A stretch of 64,000 nucleotides of DNA from Tahibacter soli. Lineage in GTDB: Bacteria > Pseudomonadota > Gammaproteobacteria > Xanthomonadales > Rhodanobacteraceae. The notes below the pieces were generated by a model. The model was given only the letters and a program-made list of their open reading frames with translations. It did no database searches and was not told the DNA's origin. The translations under genes and the position numbers were made by a program. Positions 45,763-56,844 of the stretch are shown here, piece by piece (position 1 is the first letter of the stretch; the number at the start of each line of letters is the position of its first letter). The DNA lies in contig NZ_JAOVZO020000003.1 in the NCBI RefSeq assembly GCF_025717065.2, forward strand, positions 620,001-684,000, in the 5' to 3' direction.

Positions 45763-47487
45763 GTGATCAGCGTCGAACGCAGCCTCTACGAGAAATTTCC
45801 GCGGCTGGCCGAAGGCGTGGCGCGCAGTTTCTCGCAGCCCGTCGTGGACCTGCTGCGCAAGGTCGTTTGCGAAGACCGCATCAATTTCATGCTCACGGAG
45901 TTCGGCAAATACCCGGGCTTCGAGTTCATCGAGCACGCGCTCAACTATCTGGAAGTGAGCTACAGCGTCGCCAACACCGACCGCGAGAACATCCCGGTCG
46001 ACGGCGGCGTGCTGATCGTGTCGAACCATCCGCTCGGCGCGCTCGACGCGATGACCCTCCTGCAGATGGTCGGCAGCGTGCGCCGCGACGTGCGCATCCT
46101 CGCCAACGACGTGCTGATGCACCTCGATCCGATGAAGCCGCTGCTGCTGCCGATCAACGTCTTCGGCGGCGACGGACCCGTGCAGAACGGCATGCGCATG
46201 GCGTACCGCGCGCTCGAGGAAGGGCAGGCGATCATCGTTTTCCCGGCCGGCGAAGTGTCGCGCATGCGCCCCAACGGCGTTCGCGACGGCCGCTGGTCGT
46301 CCGGTTTCGTGCGCATGGCGAAGAAAACCGGCGTGCCGGTGCTGCCGGTGCACGTCGCCGCGCACAATTCGCCGATGTTCTACGGCGTCTCGATGCTGGC
46401 CAAGCCGCTCGCGACGCTGTTGCTCGCGCGCGAAATCTTCGGCGCCACGCGCACGCGCGTCGGCATCAGCATCGGCCAGGCCGTCGCCGCGAGCGAACTC
46501 GAACGCAACGGCAGCACGCCCGAGCAGGTCGCCAAGGCGATGCGCCGGCACGTCTACCAGCTCGCCAGGCGCCGCCCGACGGTCTTTACGACGTCGACCG
46601 CGATCGCCCATCCCGAATCGCCGCTCGCGGTGCGGCGCGCGCTCAAGCAGCGCGCCGAAGTACTCGGCGAAACGACCGACGGCAAGCGCATCCTGCTGAT
46701 CGATTCGCAGCCCGACTGCCCGGTCATGCGCGAAATCGGCCGGTTGCGCGAAGTCGCGTTCCGCAAGGTCGGCGAGGGCACCGGCATGCGCCGCGACCTC
46801 GACCGCTTCGACGATCACTACCGCCACCTCGTGCTGTGGGACGAAGAACAGCTCGCCGTCGTCGGCGCCTACCGCCTCGGCGAAGCGGGCCGCATCCTCG
46901 AGCAGCGGGGCATGGACGGCCTGTATTCGGCGACGCTGTTCGACTACGCGCCGGCCGCGAAGGAGTTTCTCGTCGACGCCGTCGAGCTCGGCCGCAGCTT
47001 CATCCAGCCGGCGTACTGGGGCTCGCGCAGCCTCGACTATCTGTGGCAGGGCATCGGCGCGTACCTGCGCGCCCGTCCGCAGGTGCGCTGGCTGTTCGGG
47101 CCGGTCAGCCTGTCGGCGACGCTGCCGCAGACCGTGCGCGAACTGATCGTGCACACGCACGGACGTTTCTTCGCCGATCCCGACCGGCTCGCGACCTCTC
47201 GCAATCCGTTCCGCGTCTCGCCGGCGATCGCGCGCGAAGCCGACGCGGCGCTCGACGGCAAGGATGCGAAAGCCGCGCTGAGCCTTCTGAAACAGCAGCT
47301 TGCGGTGTCCGACAGCGCGATTCCGACGCTCTACCGCCAATACGTCGACCTGTGCGAACCGGACGGCGTGCGGTTTCTCGCGTTCGGCGTCGATCCGCAG
47401 TTCGGCGGCTGCGTCGACGGCCTGATCCGTCTCGACCTGCACCGGCTCAAGCCCGCCAAGCGCGCGCGCTACATCGACACCGAGTAA
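45763..47487 (+). CDS. Bifunctional acyltransferase: PlsC-like O-acyltransferase fused to OlsB-like N-acyltransferase (ornithine-lipid OlsF-like)
   Basis: 574 residues from a GTG that follows GGGGAG. The N-terminal half (about 1-290) is a lysophospholipid-acyltransferase domain: VLIVSNHPLGALDAMTLL holds the catalytic His/Asp, and IIVFPAGEVSRM the glycerol-3-phosphate-like binding block. The C-terminal half (about 310-574) is a GNAT-like OlsB/hemolysin domain: CPVMREIGRLREVAFRKVGE, HLVLWDEEQLAVVGAYRLG and VELGRSFIQPAYWGSRSLDY. This order matches OlsF, which makes ornithine or glutamine aminolipids in one protein. The exact head-group amino acid cannot be told. Likely inner-membrane associated, relevant under phosphate limitation. 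Confidence 0.83.
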   Translation: MISVERSLYEKFPRLAEGVARSFSQPVVDLLRKVVCEDRINFMLTEFGKYPGFEFIEHALNYLEVSYSVANTDRENIPVDGGVLIVSNHPLGALDAMTLLQMVGSVRRDVRILANDVLMHLDPMKPLLLPINVFGGDGPVQNGMRMAYRALEEGQAIIVFPAGEVSRMRPNGVRDGRWSSGFVRMAKKTGVPVLPVHVAAHNSPMFYGVSMLAKPLATLLLAREIFGATRTRVGISIGQAVAASELERNGSTPEQVAKAMRRHVYQLARRRPTVFTTSTAIAHPESPLAVRRALKQRAEVLGETTDGKRILLIDSQPDCPVMREIGRLREVAFRKVGEGTGMRRDLDRFDDHYRHLVLWDEEQLAVVGAYRLGEAGRILEQRGMDGLYSATLFDYAPAAKEFLVDAVELGRSFIQPAYWGSRSLDYLWQGIGAYLRARPQVRWLFGPVSLSATLPQTVRELIVHTHGRFFADPDRLATSRNPFRVSPAIAREADAALDGKDAKAALSLLKQQLAVSDSAIPTLYRQYVDLCEPDGVRFLAFGVDPQFGGCVDGLIRLDLHRLKPAKRARYIDTE

Positions 47488-47732
47488 GTCGGGCGAAGCA
47501 GGCGGGCACCGCCTTTCGAAGTCCCGTACGGGGTGTGCGGGACTTATACAAAACTGTCATGTGTTGCTGTTAAACTGCCGTTAATGGCTTCGCCTGCGTA
47601 CGGACGCGCAGGGTCTGGGTCCGGGGAAAAAACCGAAAGTCATCCTGGCCGCGCTCCTGATGGGGACCATCGGCGCGGCTTTTGGCGTGACTCGACGCTG
47701 TAACAATTGCAAGCAAACCGAAGGGTGAAACG

Positions 47733-50700
47733 ATGAACAAGCGACTCCGTGTCCGAGTCCTACCGCTGATGCTCGCCTCGCTCCTGGCTTCCTCGCCGAG
47801 CTTTGCGCAGAACACCTCCGCCGCGATGAGCGGCCGCGTCACCGACGCGAGTGGCAAGCCGGTCGCGGGCGCGACCGTCGATATCATCCACGTGCCGTCC
47901 AACACCACCAAGCAGGTGACGACGGACGCGGAAGGCCGGTTCAACGTGCGCGGTCTGCGCGTCGGCGGCCCGTTCATCGTCGACGCCGAGAAGTCCGGCC
48001 TTTCCAAGGCCGAGCGCAAGGACGTCTACCTCAAGCTCGCCGAAGACACCACGATCGACCTGACCATGGGCGCGGACGCCGCGACCCTGGAAGCGGTCGA
48101 AGTCACCGCGACCGCCGCGTCGTCGGTGTTCCTGGCCGACAACAAGGGCTTGTCGACCAACGTCACGAACGAACAGATCCAGGCGTTCCCGTCGATCTCG
48201 CGCTCGATCCAGGACTACGTCCGCCTCGACTCGCGCATCGTGCAGACCGACAAGGAGCGCGGCGAAATCTCGGCCGTCGGCCAGAACTCGCGCTACAACA
48301 ACATCAAGATCGACGCCGTCTCGACCAACGACGAATACGGCCTGGAAGCGACCGGCCTGCCGTCGCAGTCGGGCACGCAGCCGATCTCGATCGATACGAT
48401 TGAAGAATTCAACATCTCCACCGCCAACTACGACGTGACGAATTCGCGCGCGGTCGGTGCGTCGATCAACGCCGTGACGAAGAGCGGTACGAACGAGTTC
48501 AAGGGTTCGGTGTACTTCACGTACCGCGACCCGGACATGATCGGCGAGAACGAGCAGGGCGCCGATTTCACCGGCTTCGGCAAGCAGACCAACAAGGGCT
48601 TCACGCTCGGCGGTCCGATCATCAAGGACACGCTGTTCTTCTTCATCAACTATGAAGAATTCGAACGCACCAACGTGGCGCCGGACGTCGGCGTGCGCGG
48701 CTCGGGCGCGACGAACGAAGCCGGCATCACGCAGGCGCAGCTCGACGACATCGTGCGCATCGCGCGCGACCGCTGGGGCTTCGACGCCGGTTCGCTCAAC
48801 CCGAGCGGCGACCTGACCGACAAGAAGTACCTCGCCAAGCTCGACTGGAACATCGACGACTACCATCGCGCGTCGTTCCGCTACAACAAGACCGAATCGT
48901 CGGTGCCGGTGCTCGAGCGCCTGACCGGCGGCCAGATCTCGCTGTCGTCGTGGTGGTACGACAAGAAGTACGACTTCGAAAACTACGTCGTCAACCTGTA
49001 CGACGACTGGTCGGAAAACTTCTCGACCGAAACCTCGGTGTCGTACAGCAAGTACTCGAACGAATCGCCGACCAACTCGCGCCTGCCGTCGATGGCGATC
49101 GCGGTGGCCGGCCTCAACGGCGCGCCGAACACCAGCGTGTTCCTCGGCACCGAGCGTTCGCGCCAGGCCAACGCGCTCGACGTCAAAACGCTGAACGCCT
49201 ACTGGGCCGGCGACTACTTCCTCGGCGACCACACGATCAAGTTCGGCGTCGACTACAAGAAGTCGGACACGTTCAACCTGTTCCTGCAGGATCTGTACGG
49301 CAACTACTCGTTCGCCAGCATCGCCGACTTCGAAGCGGGCCGTTACTCGCCGCTGCCGTCCGGCTACACCGGCGGCCTGATCGGCGGCAACTCGTACCAG
49401 CTCAACGTGCCGATCGGCGGCGATCCGAACAACGCCGCAGCCGACTGGTCGCTCAAGCAGTACGGACTGTTCCTGCAGGATACGTGGCAGATGTCGCCGA
49501 ACCTGTCGATCCAGTACGGCGTGCGCCTCGACCAGCTCGGCACCGGCGACGTGCCGCTGTACAACCCGGCCGTCCTGCCGGCGTTCAACTACCCGAACAA
49601 CGCGACGCCGAGCGGTCGCCGCGTGATCCAGCCGCGCTTCAGCTTCAACTACACGTTCGACACCGAGCGCCCGACGCAGCTGCGCGGCGGCCTGGGTCTG
49701 TTCCAGGGTTCGAACCCGGGCGTGTGGCTGTCCAACGCCTACAGCACGAACGGCCTGCTCTACACGACGTACCAGGTGGGCAACGCCGGTGGCACGAACT
49801 TCTCGCCGGATCCGAACAACCAGCCGACCGGCTCGGCCGTGCCGCGCCAGACGGTGTCGATCACGTCGCCGAACTTCCATGCGCCGTCGGCCTGGAAGGC
49901 GTCGCTCGCGTTCGATCACGAGCTGCCGTGGTGGGGCCTGATCGCGTCGGCCGAGTACATCTATCTCGACACGCGCGACGGCGTGATGTTCGAGCACCTG
50001 AACCTCGGCGCGCCGACCGGCACGCTGCCGGACGGCCGCAATTCGTACTGGCGCACGCTGGGCGCCACGGCCACGGGTTCGCGCTCGGGTGCGAACGGCC
50101 AGTTCGCCGATGTCGTGCTGCTGCGCAATACGCACGAAGGCAAGGCGAGCGCGCTGACGCTGTCGTTGGAAAAGCCGTTCAGCGATTCGTGGACCGGCCG
50201 CGTGGGCTGGTCGTACGGCAACTCGACCGAAGCGAACGTCGGTTCGTCGTCGGTCGCGCTGTCGAACTGGAACTCGCTGGCCGTGTACAACGCGAACGAA
50301 AACATCGCGCGCACGTCGGCGGCTGAAATCCAGCAGCGCTTCACCGCGTCGCTGAGCTGGCGCCATGCGTTCTTCAGCAACTACAACACGACCGTGTCGG
50401 CGTTCTACGAAGGCCGCGCCGGCCGTCCGTTCAGCTACACGTTCTCGAACGACGCGAACGGCGACGGCAACGCCGGAAACGACCTGTTCTACGTGCCGAT
50501 CGACCAGAACGACGTGATCTTCACGGATGCGACGCAAGCGGCGAACTTCTGGAACTACATCCAGAGCAACGAGTTCCTGAACAGCCACCGCGGCCAGGTC
50601 ATCAGCCGCAACAGCGCGCGCAGCAAGTGGGTCAACCAGGTCGACCTGCGCTTCTCGCAGGAAGTGCCGGGCTTCTTCGAAGGCAACAAGGGTGAGCTCT

Positions 50701-50936
50701 GGGTCGACATCCTGAACTTCACCAACCTGCTCAACAAGAAGTGGGGCCACATCGAGGAAGCGCCGTTCAATTCGAACGGCGGCCAGCGCCTCGGCGTCGC
50801 GCAGTTCGCCGGTGTCGATCCGACCACGGGCAAGTACATCTACCGCTACCCGCAGGCCGCGCAGTCGTTCGTCACGAAGGACAATATCGGCGAGTCGCGT
50901 TGGGCGGTGCAGGTGGGCGTGCGTTACACGTTCTGA
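47733..50936 (+). CDS. Oar-like TonB-dependent receptor with N-terminal carboxypeptidase-regulatory-like domain
   Basis: 1067 residues. A signal peptide ends at PSFA-Q. A regulatory-like domain (SGRVTDASGKPVAGATVDII) is followed by a plug (NVTNEQIQAFPSISRSIQDY, IKIDAVSTNDEYGLEA) and a large barrel with strands such as FKGSVYFTYRDPDMIGENEQ, ending in VGVRYTF. It lacks an obvious TonB-box near residue 100; IEAVEVTATA-like sequence (LEAVEVTATAAS) is nearby. Oar-type receptors import large peptides or glycans, or act in surface assembly and motility. It stands alone between two noncoding gaps and ends in a strong terminator. Ligand unknown. Confidence 0.9.
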   Translation: MNKRLRVRVLPLMLASLLASSPSFAQNTSAAMSGRVTDASGKPVAGATVDIIHVPSNTTKQVTTDAEGRFNVRGLRVGGPFIVDAEKSGLSKAERKDVYLKLAEDTTIDLTMGADAATLEAVEVTATAASSVFLADNKGLSTNVTNEQIQAFPSISRSIQDYVRLDSRIVQTDKERGEISAVGQNSRYNNIKIDAVSTNDEYGLEATGLPSQSGTQPISIDTIEEFNISTANYDVTNSRAVGASINAVTKSGTNEFKGSVYFTYRDPDMIGENEQGADFTGFGKQTNKGFTLGGPIIKDTLFFFINYEEFERTNVAPDVGVRGSGATNEAGITQAQLDDIVRIARDRWGFDAGSLNPSGDLTDKKYLAKLDWNIDDYHRASFRYNKTESSVPVLERLTGGQISLSSWWYDKKYDFENYVVNLYDDWSENFSTETSVSYSKYSNESPTNSRLPSMAIAVAGLNGAPNTSVFLGTERSRQANALDVKTLNAYWAGDYFLGDHTIKFGVDYKKSDTFNLFLQDLYGNYSFASIADFEAGRYSPLPSGYTGGLIGGNSYQLNVPIGGDPNNAAADWSLKQYGLFLQDTWQMSPNLSIQYGVRLDQLGTGDVPLYNPAVLPAFNYPNNATPSGRRVIQPRFSFNYTFDTERPTQLRGGLGLFQGSNPGVWLSNAYSTNGLLYTTYQVGNAGGTNFSPDPNNQPTGSAVPRQTVSITSPNFHAPSAWKASLAFDHELPWWGLIASAEYIYLDTRDGVMFEHLNLGAPTGTLPDGRNSYWRTLGATATGSRSGANGQFADVVLLRNTHEGKASALTLSLEKPFSDSWTGRVGWSYGNSTEANVGSSSVALSNWNSLAVYNANENIARTSAAEIQQRFTASLSWRHAFFSNYNTTVSAFYEGRAGRPFSYTFSNDANGDGNAGNDLFYVPIDQNDVIFTDATQAANFWNYIQSNEFLNSHRGQVISRNSARSKWVNQVDLRFSQEVPGFFEGNKGELWVDILNFTNLLNKKWGHIEEAPFNSNGGQRLGVAQFAGVDPTTGKYIYRYPQAAQSFVTKDNIGESRWAVQVGVRYTF

Positions 50937-50957
50937 TCGACGTTTGATCGCGTTACG

Positions 50958-50987
50958 AAAAACGGCCGGTGCGAACCGGCCGTTTTT
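50958..50987 (+). terminator. Strong intrinsic terminator after the Oar-like receptor gene
   Basis: A 13-bp stem (50958-50970 with 50975-50987), AAAAACGGCCGGT paired with ACCGGCCGTTTTT, has a GCGA loop and runs into seven Ts. It lies 21 bases after the stop and would also function on the opposite strand. Confidence 0.93.
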
Positions 50988-51198
50988 TTGCGCGTTACCT
51001 GAACTTGACCTGCGCCGACGCTTCCGGAATGCTTGACCGGCTGATTCGTCGCCCTCCCGGGCGCGCGGGGCACGGCGCCCCGCATCCAACCTCCGGTTCC
51101 GGCGTCGCGCGGTGCGCGAATGCCCCGAACCGGCCGATTGTGCAAGGCCGTCCCGCAGCGCCACGTGCGCGCCCGCCGGCCGTCTTCGATGGAACGCC

Positions 51199-52596
51199 AT
51201 GAAATCAACAGGCAAAGACCTTCCCCGCCACGCCACCGCGTCGGCGCGCATTTCTCCGGCCAACGGCCTCGACGTGCTGTCGCGCAACGAAGTCACGCGC
51301 CTGCGCGACGCCTCGCAGCGCGGCCTGCACGCGCTCCTGCGCCGCTGCGCGCTCGCGGTGCTGACGCAAGGCGTCGAAACCGACGACGCGCGCGCGCTGC
51401 TCGACCGCTACCCCGATTTCGATATCCAGGTGCTGCAGCAGGATCGCGGCATCAAGCTCGAACTGACGCACGCGCCGGCGCAGGCGTTCGTCGACGGCCG
51501 CATCATCCGCGGCGTCAACGAACTGCTGTTCGCCGTGCTGCGCGACATCGTCTACGTCGCGACGCAGATCGAAGCCGGCGGCTTCGATCTCGACGATTCG
51601 TCGGGCATCACGCACGCCGTGTTCGAAATCCTGCGCAACGCGCGCGTGCTGCGCCCGCATCTCGACCCGAACCTCGTCGTGTGCTGGGGCGGCCACTCGA
51701 TCGCGCGCCACGAGTACGACTACACGAAGAAGGTGGGCTACCACCTCGGCCTGCGCGGCCTCGACATCTGCACCGGCTGCGGCCCGGGCGCGATGAAGGG
51801 CCCGATGAAGGGCGCGATCATCGGCCACACGAAACAGCGGCGCAAATCGAACCGCTACATCGGCATCACCGAGCCCGGCATCATCGCGGCCGAGTCGCCG
51901 AACCCGGCCGTGAACCACCTCATCATCATGCCGGACATCGAAAAGCGCCTCGAAGCGTTCGTGCGCGTGGGCCACGGCATCATCGTCTTTCCCGGCGGCG
52001 TCGGCACCGCCGAGGAAATCCTCTACATGCTCGGCATCCTGCTGCACCCGGACAACGCCGGCATTCCGTTCCCGCTGATCTTCACCGGCCCGAGCGAATC
52101 GGCCGCGTATTTCCAGCAGATCGACAAGTTCCTGCGTCTGGCGCTCGGCGACGAGGCGGCGAAGCGCTATTCGATCGTGATCGACGATCCGCCGGAAGTC
52201 GCGCGCCAGATGCTCAAGGGCATCGACAAGGTGCGCGAATACCGCCTCGACTCGAAAGACGCGTTCTTCTTCAACTGGGCGCTCAAGATCCAGCACGAGT
52301 TCCAGGTGCCGTTCCGGCCGACGCACGAAAACATGGCGAGCCTCAACCTGCACCGCAACCAGCCGTCGCACCGGCTCGCGGCCGATCTGCGCCGCGCGTT
52401 CTCGGGCATCGTCGCCGGCAACGTCAAAGAGGAAGGGCTGCGCGCGATCGAGCAGCACGGCCTGTTCGAAATCCACGGCGAGCCGGAAATCATGCGCGCG
52501 CTCGACGCGCTGCTGCGCAGTTTCGTCGACCAGCACCGCATGAAGCTGCCCGGCGGCAGCGCGTACAAGCCGTGCTACCGCGTCGTCGTCGACTGA
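51199..52596 (+). CDS. ppnN: Nucleotide 5'-monophosphate nucleosidase PpnN (YgdH/LOG family)
   Basis: 465 residues, close to E. coli PpnN. It hydrolyses purine and pyrimidine monophosphates to base and ribose 5-phosphate and is a (p)ppGpp target in E. coli. The N-terminal regulatory part has LDVLSRNEVTRLRDASQRGL. The LOG core has VVCWGGHSIARHEYDYTKKV, CTGCGPGAMKGPMKGAIIGH and IIVFPGGVGTAEEILYMLGI, including PGGxGTxxE. The C-terminal domain has LNLHRNQPSHRLAADLRRAF. The ATG at 51199 is the first giving the family N-terminus; the frame is open further upstream. Confidence 0.93.
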   Translation: MKSTGKDLPRHATASARISPANGLDVLSRNEVTRLRDASQRGLHALLRRCALAVLTQGVETDDARALLDRYPDFDIQVLQQDRGIKLELTHAPAQAFVDGRIIRGVNELLFAVLRDIVYVATQIEAGGFDLDDSSGITHAVFEILRNARVLRPHLDPNLVVCWGGHSIARHEYDYTKKVGYHLGLRGLDICTGCGPGAMKGPMKGAIIGHTKQRRKSNRYIGITEPGIIAAESPNPAVNHLIIMPDIEKRLEAFVRVGHGIIVFPGGVGTAEEILYMLGILLHPDNAGIPFPLIFTGPSESAAYFQQIDKFLRLALGDEAAKRYSIVIDDPPEVARQMLKGIDKVREYRLDSKDAFFFNWALKIQHEFQVPFRPTHENMASLNLHRNQPSHRLAADLRRAFSGIVAGNVKEEGLRAIEQHGLFEIHGEPEIMRALDALLRSFVDQHRMKLPGGSAYKPCYRVVVD

Positions 52597-52687
52597 TTGG
52601 GCCGACGAAGGCGGCCGGGCTCGCGATATGCCGCAAAAAGGCTTGACGAGACCCGGCCGAATCTGCAAAATCCCGCGCCTCACGCAT

Positions 52688-52763
<76 letters not shown>

Positions 52764-52771
52764 GATACGAC

Positions 52772-52799
52772 AAGGCCTGCAGCGATGCAGGCCTTTTTC
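52772..52799 (+). terminator. Intrinsic terminator of tRNA-Asn
   Basis: AAGGCCTGCA (52772-52781) pairs with TGCAGGCCTT (52786-52795) around a GCGA loop. With the adjoining Ts it forms a run of five. It begins 9 bases after the tRNA. Confidence 0.92.
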
Positions 52800-52894
52800 G
52801 TCACCGCGTCGCGCAATCCGGCGTCGAAGCCGGTTCGTGTAATTCCTTTTTCCAGTATTCCCAATAGCCAGATGTGGCGCGAGCCGCGATCGCG

Positions 52895-53449
52895 TCATTC
52901 GACGGCGCCGCACGCCGTCGCGGCATAGCCGGGGTCGACCGCCACGCGGCGCAGGCGGCCCGCGTTGTTCAACGCGAGGGCGCTGGCGCGACTGGCGCCG
53001 CGTCGATCGCAGAACGTCAGCGTGACGTTGCTGCCCTCGCTGGTGCCGTCCGCGAGATAACGCACCGAGCGCCTGCCGTTCGACGTCGCGACGGCGACGC
53101 CGGGCGGCACGCCGCCGGCGCCGAGCTGCGGTTCGCCGGCGTCGCGCAGGCCGTTGCGATTGCCGTCCTCGAAACTGATCCAGCCGCGTTGCCAGTGGAT
53201 CGTATCGGCGCAGCCGCCGTCGCCGTTGCCGGGACACACGACGACGTTGCTCGCGCGCACGACGGCCTCGGCACGCGCCTGAGCGAACGCGAGCGTGAGT
53301 CCGCTGCGCGCCGTACTCATGCGGTTGCCGGCGACGAGCGACTGCAGCGACGGCAGCCCGGCGCCGAGCGCGACCGACAGCACGACGAAAACCATCACGA
53401 GTTCTATCAGGCTCAATCCGCCCTGATTGCGGGGTAAAACGCGATGCAT
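52895..53449 (-). CDS. GspH/FimT-family type II pseudopilin
   Basis: 184 residues. The prepilin leader is MHRVLPRNQGG, with processing before LSLIELVMVFVVLSVALGAG; the Glu at +5 is the conserved pseudopilin residue. The mature domain follows the GspH/FimT fold: STARSGLTLAFAQARAEAVV, VVVCPGNGDGGCADTIHWQRGW, DGNRNGLRDAGEP and a final cysteine near CGAVE, which probably forms a disulfide. AGGAG lies 6 bases before the ATG at 53449. No other pilin or secretion gene is adjacent, so it is an orphan minor pilin that must work with a distant type IV pilus or type II machine. Confidence 0.9.
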   Translation of the reverse strand: MHRVLPRNQGGLSLIELVMVFVVLSVALGAGLPSLQSLVAGNRMSTARSGLTLAFAQARAEAVVRASNVVVCPGNGDGGCADTIHWQRGWISFEDGNRNGLRDAGEPQLGAGGVPPGVAVATSNGRRSVRYLADGTSEGSNVTLTFCDRRGASRASALALNNAGRLRRVAVDPGYAATACGAVE

Positions 53450-53645
53450 GGCGAGCTCCTGCGATGAAGGAGGCCAGCGTAGGCGTCCGTATCGCGCCGG
53501 GGCAGGGCTATCGGGCGCGCCGCCGCGTGGGAGAATTCCGGTTCTCGCCTGCGCGAAGGACGAGTGGATTTCAAACGCCGCTGACACCATATGTCCGCAG
53601 AGCCGGCTAACGTAGGCGCGTCCATCGAATGACGAAGGAAACCGC

Positions 53646-55676
<2,031 letters not shown>

Positions 55677-55688
55677 CAGGGTTACAGA

Positions 55689-55826
55689 ACCCTCTCCCCC
55701 AAGCTTGCTTGGGGGAGAGGGCAGGGTGAGGGGGCGACGCTTCGTACTTTCTCGATCTCGACGAAGACTCCGGCGCCGCCCCCTCACCCCAGCCCTCTCC
55801 CCGCGCAAGCGCGGAGGAGAGGGGGG
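55689..55826. repeat. Composite palindromic repeat (REP/BIME-like), copy 2 of 2
   Basis: The same architecture as 13061-13204: outer hairpins built on CCCTCTCCCC and its inverse, inner inverted GGGTGAGGGGGCG arms, and a central spacer containing CTCGATCT..GACGAAGA shared almost base for base with copy 1. It separates the convergent uvrB and SGNH-like genes. Confidence 0.9.
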
Positions 55827-56843
55827 CTATTGAAGCAGTCCCTTCGCCTTCAACACGCCGATCAACGTTCGCGTATACGCCGCCTTGTTGCGATAGTCGA
55901 TATGCGAATCGTCCGGCAGCGGAAACGCGACGAGTTCCGGGTAGTCGCGCGCCGATACGACCGCGACCGGGCTTTCCGCGGCGAAGCGGTTCCAATACAG
56001 CTCGGGCGGATAGACGCGGTCCATGATCTGCCGGTTGAACCCGCTGATCGGGCTTTCGTAGAAGATCACGCGACCGCCGCGCGCTTCGATCGCGCGCGCC
56101 TGCTCGAGCACCGGCCGCACTTCGGCGAACCACGATTCCGGCGTGCGCTTGGGCAGGTTCGCGACGTTCGTTTCCGCGACCGCGGCGAAATGGCGTTTCG
56201 CGCCTTCCGGATCGGTGAGCGTGTAGTCGATGTCGCCGCTGCGATCGGTGTGGTAGGCGACGTAGTTGCGCGGCGGCGGCGGCGCGCCGGCGAGCGCGCG
56301 CCTGAGCATCGCGATCGCACCGAGATCCGGATTCGAAATCGCCGCCGCCTGCTGCCAGACGTCGAGCAGCGCGCGATGCGCGCGCCAGCTCGGCGTCCAA
56401 TGGCGATGGTAGTAGTCGACATATGGCTGCTGCAGCTCGCGGTATTCGGTCAGGAACGCGTTGCTCTCGACGTCGCAGATCACGGTGCCGCGAAAGTCCG
56501 GGTCGTTGGCGAGGTCGCGCAGCACCGCGAGCGGGTAGAGCCCGTTGATCGCGAGCATCACCGGCCGGTAGCCCGGCAGTTCCGCGCGCAGCGTCGGCAT
56601 GTCGAAGCCGTATTCGGTGCGAGACGCGCCGAGCAGCACGAGCGGGCGCGGGGAGTCGCCGTAGACCTTGTCGCGCTCGGTCGACCACAGCTGCGGCGAA
56701 TCGAGGACGTTCGGCACCTGGCCGTGCGCGCGCCACCCGCGCTCGACGCCGGCGAGCGCGAGCGCCGCGACGGCGAGCGCGACGATCCACGCGACGAGCC
56801 AGCGTCGCGGCGACGTATTCGCGATGTCGGCGTCGTTCGTCAT
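55827..56843 (-). CDS. Membrane-anchored SGNH/AlgX-like protein, partner of the MBOAT acyltransferase
   Basis: 338 residues. One N-terminal transmembrane segment (LVAWIVALAVAALALAGVER) precedes a periplasmic domain. PLVLLGASRTEYGFDM provides a GxSR-like nucleophile region, and FPLPDDSHIDYRNKAAYT carries the distal Asp/His pair, as in SGNH or AlgJ/AlgX acetyltransferases. Family residues between them are weakly conserved, so the assignment relies partly on context: it starts 1 base after the MBOAT stop. The pair probably transfers acetyl groups to an exported polysaccharide. The polysaccharide itself is not encoded here. Confidence 0.75.
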   Translation of the reverse strand: MTNDADIANTSPRRWLVAWIVALAVAALALAGVERGWRAHGQVPNVLDSPQLWSTERDKVYGDSPRPLVLLGASRTEYGFDMPTLRAELPGYRPVMLAINGLYPLAVLRDLANDPDFRGTVICDVESNAFLTEYRELQQPYVDYYHRHWTPSWRAHRALLDVWQQAAAISNPDLGAIAMLRRALAGAPPPPRNYVAYHTDRSGDIDYTLTDPEGAKRHFAAVAETNVANLPKRTPESWFAEVRPVLEQARAIEARGGRVIFYESPISGFNRQIMDRVYPPELYWNRFAAESPVAVVSARDYPELVAFPLPDDSHIDYRNKAAYTRTLIGVLKAKGLLQ

Positions 56844-56844
56844 G

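Noticed and set aside
47760-51296. A very long minus-strand open frame (over 1,100 codons) opposite the Oar-like receptor
   Set aside because: It is a mirror of a high-GC coding strand: Arg/Val/Ala/Asp-rich, no domain, and the plus strand gives an unmistakable receptor.
53450-53645. LexA box upstream of uvrB
   Set aside because: No CTGT-N8-ACAG or similar palindrome is visible in the gap.
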